DNA of 21,961 nucleotides from an uncultured Collinsella sp. (GTDB lineage Bacteria > Actinomycetota > Coriobacteriia > Coriobacteriales > Coriobacteriaceae). A model generated the notes under the pieces. It was not told where the DNA came from and made no database searches. It worked only from the letters and a program-made list of their open reading frames with translations. The position numbers were made by a program, and so were the translations under genes. Location: contig URBB01000024.1 of the NCBI GenBank assembly GCA_900545835.1, positions 1 through 21,961 of the forward strand. The letters are read 5' to 3'. Position 1 is the first letter of the stretch; each line of letters opens with the position of its first letter. Shown here piece after piece: positions 1 through 7,110 of the stretch.

Positions 1-48
1 TCTACACTCTCTCCGTCGTCGGCAGCGTCAGATGTGTATAAGAGACAG
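1..48. other. Nextera sequencing adapter (not genomic)
   Basis: This is not biological sequence. Bases 1-7 match the end of the Illumina P5 primer, 8-15 are an 8-base i5 index (TCTCTCCG), 16-29 are the Nextera read-1 adapter (TCGTCGGCAGCGTC) and 30-48 are the Tn5 mosaic end (AGATGTGTATAAGAGACAG). Translation through it yields the N-terminus MCIRDS, a known signature of adapter-contaminated proteins. The same sequence in reverse complement closes the contig at 21915-21961. Confidence 0.98.
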
Positions 49-49
49 T

Positions 50-604
50 CCCGCACCTGCAGCTCCCACCCCGGCCGTCCCAGCGATCGCGTTCATCGGC
101 TACCAGAACTCGGGCAAGACCACACTTGTCGAGAAAGTCATCGCCGAGCTTACCCGTCGTGGCCTGCGTGTGGGTTCGCTCAAACACCATGGGCATCACG
201 GCTTTGATATCGACGTGCCCGCCAAGGACACCTGGCGTCATCACCAGGCCGGATCCAAACACGTGGGCCTCATTTGTGCCACGCGCTGGGCGGAGTACGC
301 CGACACGCGCGAGGAGGACGAGATGCCCGCGCGCGAGCTGCTGTCACGCTACAACGACGTCGACGTGGTGATCATCGAGGGCTACAAGACCGAGGGTTTC
401 GACAACATCGTCGTCGCGCGCTCCGGTGTCGATCGCTTGCGCGGCAAGAGCTCGCTTGATCTGGTCGACGGTCACACGCTGGCCCTTGCCTGCAACGAGG
501 CCCTGGCACGCCAGGCCTTCGACGCCGGCTTCGCGACCCGAGCCATCAACATCAACGACGCCCGAGCCATCTGCGATCTTATCCAAGACCACCTTCAGGC
601 TTGA
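50..604 (+). CDS. mobB: Molybdopterin-guanine dinucleotide biosynthesis protein MobB, 5' truncated
   Basis: This is a GTP-binding adaptor in the last step of molybdenum cofactor maturation, where MobA attaches GMP to molybdopterin and MobB assists. The visible part has the family hallmarks: a Walker A loop GYQNSGKTT near its start, the motif SLKHHGHH with GFDID just after, TWRHHQAGS, and the Walker-B-like VVIIEGYKTEG. The length from the P-loop to the stop fits MobB. The first codons come from adapter, so the true start is missing. The residues before the P-loop (PAPAAPTPAVPA) are Pro/Ala-rich like an interdomain linker. The complete protein may therefore be a fusion, for example with MobA, or may simply have a disordered N-terminus. 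The stop codon TGA at 602-604 is followed 6 bases later by a 100-base palindrome. Confidence 0.9.
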   Translation, partial: PAPAAPTPAVPAIAFIGYQNSGKTTLVEKVIAELTRRGLRVGSLKHHGHHGFDIDVPAKDTWRHHQAGSKHVGLICATRWAEYADTREEDEMPARELLSRYNDVDVVIIEGYKTEGFDNIVVARSGVDRLRGKSSLDLVDGHTLALACNEALARQAFDAGFATRAININDARAICDLIQDHLQA

Positions 605-610
605 CGCTGC

Positions 611-710
611 GCCGGCCCCAAGCACCCCATCTCGCCCCTCAAGCCGTCGCTCGCGTACCAAAGTACGCGTCGCTCCTCTTTCGGGGCGACCTGGGGCACT
701 TGGAACCGGC
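611..710. repeat. 100-base near-symmetric palindrome after mobB
   Basis: The arms 611-658 and 663-710 are imperfect reverse complements around a CAAA loop at 659-662. The inner six pairs (GCGTAC/GTACGC) are perfect, the outer GCCGG/CCGGC pairs are perfect, and the segments between pair with a few mismatches and bulges (for example TCGCCCC with GGGGCGA). It would form a long hairpin in RNA or a cruciform in DNA. It is placed like a transcript end for mobB but has no U tract, so I read it as a dispersed palindromic element. There is no coding potential beyond shadow frames. Confidence 0.7.
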
Positions 711-734
711 TCGCTACGCTGCCATATCATTGGG

Positions 735-767
735 CCACCACAGGCAGGCACCTTTGTGGTGGTTTTT
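735..767 (+). repeat. REP-like palindrome copy R1, terminator-like
   Basis: There is a perfect 8-base stem CCACCACA (735-742) with TGTGGTGG (755-762), a 12-base loop containing GGCAGGCACC, and a run of five T immediately after (763-767). The shape is that of a rho-independent terminator. The loop core GGCAGGCACCTTTGTGG is shared with copies at 2290, 3242 and (reversed) 8931, so it is also a member of a dispersed family. Confidence 0.7.
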
Positions 768-770
768 GCT

Positions 771-807
771 TTGGTAGATGTTTGGAACATGCCTTAAAAT
801 CTACCAA
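771..807 (+). promoter_or_regulatory. Candidate promoter with overlapping operator-like inverted repeat for the MFS gene
   Basis: A -35-like TTGGTA (771-776) and a -10-like TAAAAT (795-800) are 18 bases apart. The same stretch carries a perfect 9-base inverted repeat, TTGGTAGAT (771-779) and ATCTACCAA (799-807). A smaller nested one lies inside: ATGTT (778-782) and AACAT (786-790). A repressor bound here would cover both promoter elements. Alternatively it is an RNA hairpin in a longer transcript. The leader from about 807 to the ATG at 935 has no gene I recognise and matches no riboswitch class I could identify by eye. Confidence 0.45.
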
Positions 808-934
808 GGAGTTCATCTGGGCGAAGATGGAGAGAAGGGGCTCGATGCGTCCTTAACGTAGCAAACAGAAAGATTGAGTCGATGGCCGGCGGTCAATGCC
901 CGCGGCCCGTATTCGTATGCAACAAGGAGCGCCC

Positions 935-2215
935 ATGTCCCTATTTCTAATCTCAAAATCCCAACCGTCGTTGTCCGTGCAGGCCAAGCGCCTGGTGGCG
1001 ATGCGCTTTCTCATCTACACCGGCTTCCAGACCAGCTACTTTATCGGCGTTATCGGAACGCTCACCTATGCGGACGGCGCTTCGGTCGTCGCGACGTCGC
1101 TGGCCGTCCTGTTTATGAACGTCTTCGTGATTCTGGGGTCCTTTGCGGGCGGCGCTGCGCTCGATGCATGGAGCCCGCGCCGCCATTTCTTGTTGAGCAT
1201 CGTAAGCACACTGGCAACGGGCGCGGCAATCATCGCCTTTGGCAGCGCGACCGGAACAGTCCTTGCCGGCGCGGTGCTCTTGGGCTTTGTAATGGGGTTC
1301 GCCCAGCCCATCGCCACGTCCTATCCGGCCTACCTCACCGACGACCCTGTCGAGCTCAAAGACATCAACTCTGCCATCACCATGTTCTCTAACGTGAGCA
1401 TTATCGTCGGCCCCACGCTGGGCGGCTTTGTTGCGGCGGCCGCATCGTCGCGCGCGGTGTTCGTGCTCATGATGCTGTTCACCCTGCTTGCATTCATTGC
1501 CGGCTGGGGGTTTAAGCCGCAAGCAGGTCGTGTCGCCGGACAGGCGGATGCCGATCCGGCAGAGGAGGGGAAGCGCGCGGGCCAAAGCTCCAACCCCAAC
1601 ACGTCCGCCCGCACCACCTTCGCGGCCAGCATCAAGACGGTCTTCACCAACAGCGTCCTCGCGCTACTTTTCTGCATCATCTTTCTTTCGAACTTTGGCT
1701 ACGGAGCCTTCGACCCGCTGGAGTCGTTCTTCTATCGCGACGTCCTGCACGTCGGCGTCGAGTGGATGGGCTGGCTATCGTCGGCTTCCGGCGTGGGCGC
1801 GGTGCTGGGTGCCATCCTGGCGCTCCGCATGCCGCCGCGCCTCGTCAGTCTTAAAACGCTGCTCGTGGCGCTTATGTCCGTGGGCCTGGGAAGCCTGCTC
1901 TACGTGGGCACGCCGTACGTGGGTGTGGCCCTCATCGGTCAGATCGCCCTTGGCGTTGCCTGGGGTGTCGTCAATCCGCTCCACAACACCATCGTGCAAA
2001 CGACGGCTCCGCTCGATCAGCTCGGCCGCGTTAACTCGGTCATGGGCTTTGGCAACATGTTCGCCGGCGTGGCCCCGCTGGCGATTGCCCCGTGGCTGGC
2101 GTCGACATTTGGCGTGCAGCAGACGCTCGTAGGAGCGGGCATAGTCGTAACGGCGGTCCCCGCGGCGCTGCTGCTGTTTGGACGCCGACACTTGGATCGT
2201 GCAGCAGAGCAGTAA
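935..2215 (+). CDS. MFS transporter (12-helix permease)
   Basis: This is a major facilitator superfamily permease of 426 residues, the usual length, expected in the cytoplasmic membrane. It shows two blocks of hydrophobic helices separated by a hydrophilic loop at roughly residues 190-235 (rich in A, E, K, S, N). A motif-A-like GAALDAWSPRRH sits in the loop after the second helix, and a Gly-rich GPTLGGFVAAA follows in the N-terminal half. This resembles drug or siderophore exporter-type MFS proteins, but the substrate cannot be read from the sequence. The start at 935 is chosen because AAGGAG (924-929) lies five bases upstream; an in-frame ATG at 896 has no such site. The gene stands alone, with palindromic elements on both sides. 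Confidence 0.88.
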   Translation: MSLFLISKSQPSLSVQAKRLVAMRFLIYTGFQTSYFIGVIGTLTYADGASVVATSLAVLFMNVFVILGSFAGGAALDAWSPRRHFLLSIVSTLATGAAIIAFGSATGTVLAGAVLLGFVMGFAQPIATSYPAYLTDDPVELKDINSAITMFSNVSIIVGPTLGGFVAAAASSRAVFVLMMLFTLLAFIAGWGFKPQAGRVAGQADADPAEEGKRAGQSSNPNTSARTTFAASIKTVFTNSVLALLFCIIFLSNFGYGAFDPLESFFYRDVLHVGVEWMGWLSSASGVGAVLGAILALRMPPRLVSLKTLLVALMSVGLGSLLYVGTPYVGVALIGQIALGVAWGVVNPLHNTIVQTTAPLDQLGRVNSVMGFGNMFAGVAPLAIAPWLASTFGVQQTLVGAGIVVTAVPAALLLFGRRHLDRAAEQ

Positions 2216-2219
2216 AAAC

Positions 2220-2275
2220 CGTCACAACAATCGATGAAAATCGCGATTTTGCCGAAAAACGTCGAATGTTGTGAT
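2220..2275. repeat. 56-base palindromic element after the MFS gene
   Basis: The outer arms CGTCACAACAATCGA (2220-2234) and TCGAATGTTGTGAT (2262-2275) pair with two mismatches. Inside lies a perfect 14-base palindrome, AAAATCGCGATTTT (2237-2250). It begins 5 bases after the MFS stop codon and could end transcription or be another dispersed palindrome. There is no T tract after the outer stem. Confidence 0.6.
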
Positions 2276-2289
2276 GGATTGTGCTGGGA

Positions 2290-2323
2290 ACCACCACGAA
2301 GGGGCCAGGCACCTTTGTGGTGA
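2290..2323. repeat. REP-like palindrome copy R2
   Basis: ACCACCACGAAGG pairs with CCTTTGTGGTG across a short GGCCAGGCA centre. It has the same core (GGGG-CAGGCACCTTTGTGG) and the same orientation as the copies at 735 and 3242. Confidence 0.75.
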
Positions 2324-2346
2324 TCGGGCCCCAACGACCCGCGCAT

Positions 2347-2356
2347 TGGTATACCA
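2347..2356 (+). promoter_or_regulatory. Possible extended -10 element for the HAD gene
   Basis: TGGTATACCA is a perfect 10-base palindrome that contains an extended -10 pattern, TG-G-TATACC. It lies 54 bases before the HAD start codon. I see no good -35 at 16-18 bases upstream, so the call is weak. Confidence 0.3.
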
Positions 2357-2410
2357 TGTACGCCGCTTGCGAATACATCCCACACCGCCACGCAACCCAG
2401 AAAGGGCCCC

Positions 2411-3232
2411 ATGGACGCCACATTCAGCCACATCAAAGCCGTGTTCTGCGATATCGACGGCACGCTGCTCACAAGCGAGCACATGGTGTCCCCGCGCACC
2501 GTGGCGGCCATCCGCGCCCTGCGCGAGCGCGGCGTGCTCTTTGGCCTGTGCACCGGGCGCGACGCCCACGCGACCGAGGCCATGTACGAGCTCTGGGGCA
2601 TCGACGGCCTGGTAGACGTATTGGTGGGCTGTGGCGGAGCAGAGGTCATCGATCGCGCGCACGGCATCAACGAGCTGAGCTACCCGCTGCCGGGCGAAAC
2701 CATCGCGCGCATCTGCAAGTACATGGTGGACCTTCCGGCAACGCCCGTTTGCCCCCGAGACGGCGTGTTCTACGTTCCCGAGAGCAATGCGTGCGTGGAG
2801 CACCTGTCGCAGGTCGATGGCGTGCCCTACAAGGTGGTCGATTTTGCCGAGTTCTTGCGCGAGCCGCAGCCCAAGGTGATGTTTACCATGGCGCCCGAGG
2901 TGATGCCGCAGGTCATCGAGCGCGCATCGACGTTCGTCGACGACACCGTCAAGGCAGCCGCCCTGCAAACCACGCAGCGTCTCTACGAGTTCATGGATCC
3001 GCGCGTGTCCAAGACGCGCGGCCTTGTGCGCGTGGCGGAGCTCAACGACATGGGGCTCCAGAACATCTGCGTGTTTGGCGATGCTGATAACGACACCTGC
3101 ATGGTGGCCGACGCCGGCGTGGGCGTGGCCATGGCAAACGGCAGCGATGCCACCCGCGCCGCCGCCGACTTTGTAACCGCCAGCAACGACGAAGACGGCA
3201 TCGCGATCTTTATCGAGGAGCATCTGCTGTAG
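2411..3232 (+). CDS. Cof-type HAD-IIB phosphatase
   Basis: This is a haloacid dehalogenase superfamily phosphatase of the Cof/YidA type, cytoplasmic and Mg-dependent. Such enzymes dephosphorylate sugar phosphates, nucleotides or cofactor precursors. All four motifs are present: DIDGTLL with the nucleophile D14 and acid/base D16, CTGR with T48, K201 in RVSKTRG, and GDADNDT with D224 and D228. The last is a variant of the usual GDGxND. The length of 273 residues is typical, and the region between about 80 and 190 is the C2 cap domain. AAAGGG (about 2400-2405) serves as ribosome binding site for the ATG at 2411. The gene sits alone between two copies of the same palindrome (2290 and 3242). The physiological substrate is unknown. 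Confidence 0.9.
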   Translation: MDATFSHIKAVFCDIDGTLLTSEHMVSPRTVAAIRALRERGVLFGLCTGRDAHATEAMYELWGIDGLVDVLVGCGGAEVIDRAHGINELSYPLPGETIARICKYMVDLPATPVCPRDGVFYVPESNACVEHLSQVDGVPYKVVDFAEFLREPQPKVMFTMAPEVMPQVIERASTFVDDTVKAAALQTTQRLYEFMDPRVSKTRGLVRVAELNDMGLQNICVFGDADNDTCMVADAGVGVAMANGSDATRAAADFVTASNDEDGIAIFIEEHLL

Positions 3233-3241
3233 CGCTGGGGC

Positions 3242-3276
3242 AAACCACCACGAAGGGGACACCTTTGTGGCGGTTT
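3242..3276. repeat. REP-like palindrome copy R3
   Basis: AAACCACCACGAAGG (3242-3256) pairs with CCTTTGTGGCGGTTT (3262-3276), allowing one mismatch and one G-U pair. It starts 10 bases after the HAD stop codon and probably ends the transcript. The centre is shorter than in R2 because the CAGGC of the core is missing. Confidence 0.7.
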
Positions 3277-3299
3277 GTTCTAAGACTGGCGAGCGGGGC

Positions 3300-3741
3300 G
3301 CTATTTATGCCGAGGCAGTTTCCCGCGAACTTAAATGTTGATGTATAAACATCATGATATATGTCGGTCGTTACTAATAGGCAATCTAGCTGGCAGGTTG
3401 TCAGAGCAGGCAAACGCTCTACTGTTTACAGCTACAAATCGACCGCTCGCAGAATATGCTACTAAAAATAAAATGTTGTACAAATAACAACAAAGTATGA
3501 ATTACCTAAAGTAGACAACAAATCTACCTGCTGTTTTTAAATAATAGAATTCAATAAAACAATGCATACTTTGAGCAATTGTCAAGAATAAAGATTTTTC
3601 GACGCAAAAATGGAAGAAAAAGACGCCCCACATGTCTAAACAATGGCTAAACTTACCAATGTAAGGCACGTATAAATATTGACTGCGTGCCGGTTAGATA
3701 GCGAAAGAGCAGGATCGCGGTCTCTTGGGGAGGAGGCATCG
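3300..3741 (+). promoter_or_regulatory. AT-rich upstream region of the adhesin/pilin locus
   Basis: About 440 bases without a convincing gene, much richer in A and T than the surrounding DNA (most strongly 3440-3620). Visible structure: an inverted repeat TGATGT/ACATCA (3339-3344, 3349-3354); a perfect 9-base inverted pair CAAAGTATG (3491-3499) and CATACTTTG (3565-3573) 65 bases apart; a direct repeat CTAAAC at 3636-3641 and 3647-3652, an 11-base period as in adjacent protein half-sites; and GGCACG/CGTGCC (3665-3670, 3686-3691) enclosing a -10-like TATAAA (3671-3676). I find no clear -35 for that -10. The arrangement suggests a regulated promoter just upstream of 3742. Confidence 0.45.
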
Positions 3742-6700
3742 ATGACAGCAAATTCAAATAAATCTAAGCAAGGTAATAAAGCGGCGCATCGTGTGATAGC
3801 GGGTGTTTTGTGCGGAGCTTCTGTCTTGAGCTTGGTACTGTCGCTCGTCATGCCCCCGATCTCCCAGGCCATTGCTAATGATGCCCAGGCAGCCTCTACC
3901 GAGAAAACTGTAATGGGGGGGGGTTCCTCAAGTGAGTCTACTGATGTAGACAACACTGGCGGGGATGTCGAAAACCAGAATAGTGACGAGGTCGAGGGCG
4001 GCGAGACTGGCGACGATGCTTCCGAGGCAGATCCGTTGTCTGATGACGCGGAAGCCGAGGGTGCTGCGCAACCTGCGGATGATGGAGAGCCCGTCTATAA
4101 GGTCGCTACTATTGCAAATGAAGGTGAGGCTCACGGACTTCAACAAGATACGGACGGTTACACGCTGCTGGAGAGTGACGATGATTGGACTACCTATCTT
4201 GCCATGGAGAAGAAGCCCGAAAAGCTGCGTCTTGCGGCTGATATTAGTTCGAGTACATCAATCACCATCAGCCAAAACACCACGATCGACCTTGCGGGGC
4301 ACAAGCTTAATTACCGCACCGGCAGCAACGACACGTTCATTACGGTTAAGAGTGGCGCACTTACCATTGAGGACTCTGCAACACCAATCGATACGACTTC
4401 TCTTGTTGATGGTGATCATCCCGGCCAGCCCGCAATCATGGCATGGGATGCCAGCAACAAAGCTACTCTTACCTACTATGTGACATCAAGTGTGCCTAAT
4501 GAGGACCGCCTTGGCACCACTGAAACCACAACTAAGCATGTCGTCAGCGGCTTCGGTGCAATTATCGGTGCGTCCGAAAGCGGATCGGTTCAACAGGTCA
4601 TTTCCGTTCAGGATGGCGGTACGCTTAACCTCACCGGCGGTATGATCACAACGCCGAATAACTTGGCTAACAATGGCCATATTATTTTTGCCGAAGGCAA
4701 GAATAACGATACCCAAGTGAATATCAGCGGCGGCTATATCACTGGCGCGAATCTTAATCAGCAGCGCGGAGGCTGGGGCGGCGGCCTGTGCGTAGTAGGC
4801 GCGAAAGTCACAGTCAACATGACCAACGGCGTGATTGCCGCGAACAAGGCCGCTTCTGGTGGCGGCATTTATGCTGAGAATGCCACGCTGAATCTCTCCG
4901 GTGGTGTCATCTCGGGCAACGCTACGTATGCAAACACTATCAACAATGGAGATAACACCAATGATGGCGGTTACGGCGGCGGTGTTTACGCCAAGGGCGC
5001 AAACGTTACCATCAGTCGATCTGCCACTATAACTAACAACCGAGCTAACGCTCGCGTTGCTGACAGTAACGTTTATAACAACGGCCTGCTCGGCGGCGGC
5101 GGCATTGCGTCTACCACCAATGGAACGCTAACTATGACGGGCGGCTCCGTTACGGCCAATTATTCCCATGAGGCTGGCGGCGGAATCTACGCTGGCTTTT
5201 GGAACCAGAAGATTACGTTCAAAATGACGGGCGGTACAATCGCGGGCAACGTGGCGGAGAACGCCGAAGGCGGCGGTCTGCGTATCAGCACTGATACGCA
5301 CGCGACAATTGACGCTGACGCTGACGGCAAGATATATATCACCAACAACAAGACCATGACGGGCTCTAACTCTGGCGAAGGTCGCAAAGGCGACTGGGGC
5401 GGCGGCGGTATCTTCATTCAGAAGAACGGTAGACTCACCATTCTCAAATCGCTCATCACTGACAATAAGGCCGGTGGCTGGAGCGGCGGAATTGGCGCAT
5501 GTCCTACGGGCGAGACGATCGTTTCACACTCCAATGGTGCTGCTATCTATGGCAATACTGATAACGTTGACCAAGATGGCGCTACATTGGATACACCCCA
5601 TTATTCCGCTGGTGGCGATGGCAAAAAGCAAGACCAGGATCCTGATTACATCACGCCTGACTTCAAAAGCGCCGGCCATAAGGATTTCTTCCTGGTACGT
5701 AATAAAGATGGCGCGGATAAGACGATCGCTGTCGTTCTTGGCAAGATGCTCGGCGGCGGATCGGCTGGTTGGCAGGGCACTTGCGATGGAAATCCGATTA
5801 CCATCGACCCAAATGGCGGTGCCGAGGCCAAGTACATGTTCGGTCTTGAGGCCCATCCGACTGATGAGGCCATGGGAAAGGCGAAGACAGCGGCTACGAC
5901 CATCATCAGTGGTAACTACTCCTACACCCACGGTGGCGGCATTATGACCAACGGCGATCTTGTCGTTGGCGACGCCGCTGCCTTGGACGTGTACCCTGCA
6001 ATTAAAGTCAAGGCCAACAAGTTCCTTATAAAGGATGGCGCTAAACAAGATCTCAAGAATCATTCCTATCAGTTTGAGCTCCTGGGCGCACCTGCCAATT
6101 CATCCAATGAACCATACTGGAATGAGGACGGCACACTCAACGCAAACGGATGCGAGGCGACGTCTGCGGTTACCGTTAATGAAGACGGTGAGATTGTCAT
6201 TGATACTGCCGCGAACTATCAGTCGGGTAATTACGACCTTTACCTGGTTGAGGTCCCCATCAATGAGGAGGGCACCACATTCGATAAGACCATCTATAAA
6301 ATTCATGTGAGCGTCAGCGCTAATCCGGTTACAAATAGCCTTTTGGGGCTCAACATTAATCGCTATGTGGTTGATGCGAACACATCCAAAGTATCCGTCA
6401 AAAAGAAAAACGGTACCGAATTCACTGATTATGATGGCTTCTATAGCTGGAGCACGGATACGGCTGACAGTGCCGTCTCGACCGTAAAAATCGGCAACGG
6501 CTCCAATCCTGCATTTATGAACGAACTTGCTCCCTACAAGACCTCAGGCACCTGGACGCCTCAGGTGACCAAGAAGGTCGATGGCGGCGAGATGAAGAAG
6601 TTCAAGTTCAAGTTGTATGCTGAGAATACCGACAACACGGAGAAAACTTTTCAGCCCATATATACATATACTTCTGGGTCAGAAAACCCTCAGACAGTAA

Positions 6701-7110
6701 AGTTCAATCCGGTACAAATCGGCCCACTAGGCGTTGATGAGCTCGATAGCAATCAGCAGGCGAAGTTCACCTACTACATCCGTGAATGCCCCGCCGACGA
6801 GAACGAAGGCACCGAGCACGAAGGCTACAAGAACGACACAAAGACTTTCAAGGTCGTGGTGACGGCAAAGGATGACGGCAAAGGACATCTGACCTGCACG
6901 CCGGCCTATTACGAGGTCGACGCCAACGGCGCGGAAACCAAGACCGACACCCCCACCTTCACCAACACCTACTCCACTTCTTTGCCCCTTTCTGGTATGT
7001 CAGGCGTCACTCTGACGTACCTTGCCGGCGCGGCGGTGCTTTGCGCTGCTGCGGCCTGGATGCACATTCGTCGCAAGGCGAATGCGAAGGGGGGTGAGCG
7101 TCGTGAATAA
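3742..7110 (+). CDS. Sortase-anchored beta-helix adhesin with Spy0128-type isopeptide pilin domains
   Basis: This 1122-residue surface protein begins with a signal peptide (basic start, hydrophobic core at about 18-38, likely cleavage after DAQA, residue 50). An acidic low-complexity stretch follows (62-118). A right-handed beta-helix region at about 285-605 is full of short repeats such as GGGIYA, LTMTGGSV and MTGGTIAGN. Two domains like Streptococcus Spy0128/FctA follow: about 754-930 (ending FMNEL) and 934-1077. The second has the expected isopeptide trio, with Lys in VTKKV, Glu in YYIRE (1015) and Asn in FTNTY (1075). The C-terminus is a cell-wall sorting signal: LPLSG (1081-1085), a hydrophobic helix, then RRK. 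The start at 3742 follows AGGAGG (3731-3736) by five bases. A G9 tract lies at codons 59-61. Codon use through the beta-helix is more AT-rich than in neighbouring genes, which suggests acquisition. The ligand is unknown; it may be a tip or ancillary pilin. Confidence 0.88.
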   Translation: MTANSNKSKQGNKAAHRVIAGVLCGASVLSLVLSLVMPPISQAIANDAQAASTEKTVMGGGSSSESTDVDNTGGDVENQNSDEVEGGETGDDASEADPLSDDAEAEGAAQPADDGEPVYKVATIANEGEAHGLQQDTDGYTLLESDDDWTTYLAMEKKPEKLRLAADISSSTSITISQNTTIDLAGHKLNYRTGSNDTFITVKSGALTIEDSATPIDTTSLVDGDHPGQPAIMAWDASNKATLTYYVTSSVPNEDRLGTTETTTKHVVSGFGAIIGASESGSVQQVISVQDGGTLNLTGGMITTPNNLANNGHIIFAEGKNNDTQVNISGGYITGANLNQQRGGWGGGLCVVGAKVTVNMTNGVIAANKAASGGGIYAENATLNLSGGVISGNATYANTINNGDNTNDGGYGGGVYAKGANVTISRSATITNNRANARVADSNVYNNGLLGGGGIASTTNGTLTMTGGSVTANYSHEAGGGIYAGFWNQKITFKMTGGTIAGNVAENAEGGGLRISTDTHATIDADADGKIYITNNKTMTGSNSGEGRKGDWGGGGIFIQKNGRLTILKSLITDNKAGGWSGGIGACPTGETIVSHSNGAAIYGNTDNVDQDGATLDTPHYSAGGDGKKQDQDPDYITPDFKSAGHKDFFLVRNKDGADKTIAVVLGKMLGGGSAGWQGTCDGNPITIDPNGGAEAKYMFGLEAHPTDEAMGKAKTAATTIISGNYSYTHGGGIMTNGDLVVGDAAALDVYPAIKVKANKFLIKDGAKQDLKNHSYQFELLGAPANSSNEPYWNEDGTLNANGCEATSAVTVNEDGEIVIDTAANYQSGNYDLYLVEVPINEEGTTFDKTIYKIHVSVSANPVTNSLLGLNINRYVVDANTSKVSVKKKNGTEFTDYDGFYSWSTDTADSAVSTVKIGNGSNPAFMNELAPYKTSGTWTPQVTKKVDGGEMKKFKFKLYAENTDNTEKTFQPIYTYTSGSENPQTVKFNPVQIGPLGVDELDSNQQAKFTYYIRECPADENEGTEHEGYKNDTKTFKVVVTAKDDGKGHLTCTPAYYEVDANGAETKTDTPTFTNTYSTSLPLSGMSGVTLTYLAGAAVLCAAAAWMHIRRKANAKGGERRE
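3915..3923 (+). repeat. Homopolymeric G9 tract inside the adhesin gene
   Basis: Nine consecutive G directly follow the ATG of codon 58, just after the predicted signal peptidase site. In the present length the frame is open. Losing one G leads to TAG at 3947-3949. Gaining one leads to TGA at 3933-3935. This is the classical layout of a slipped-strand contingency locus, although a single assembly cannot show switching. Confidence 0.9.

Noticed and set aside
827..856. A nine-residue leader peptide (MERRGSMRP) before the MFS gene
   Set aside because: The nearest Shine-Dalgarno (AAGGAG, 806-811) is too far away and no terminator/antiterminator pair follows it.
2222..3262. A 346-codon open frame on the minus strand opposite the HAD gene
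   Set aside because: It is antisense to a HAD phosphatase with all four motifs, and it runs through two palindromic repeats.
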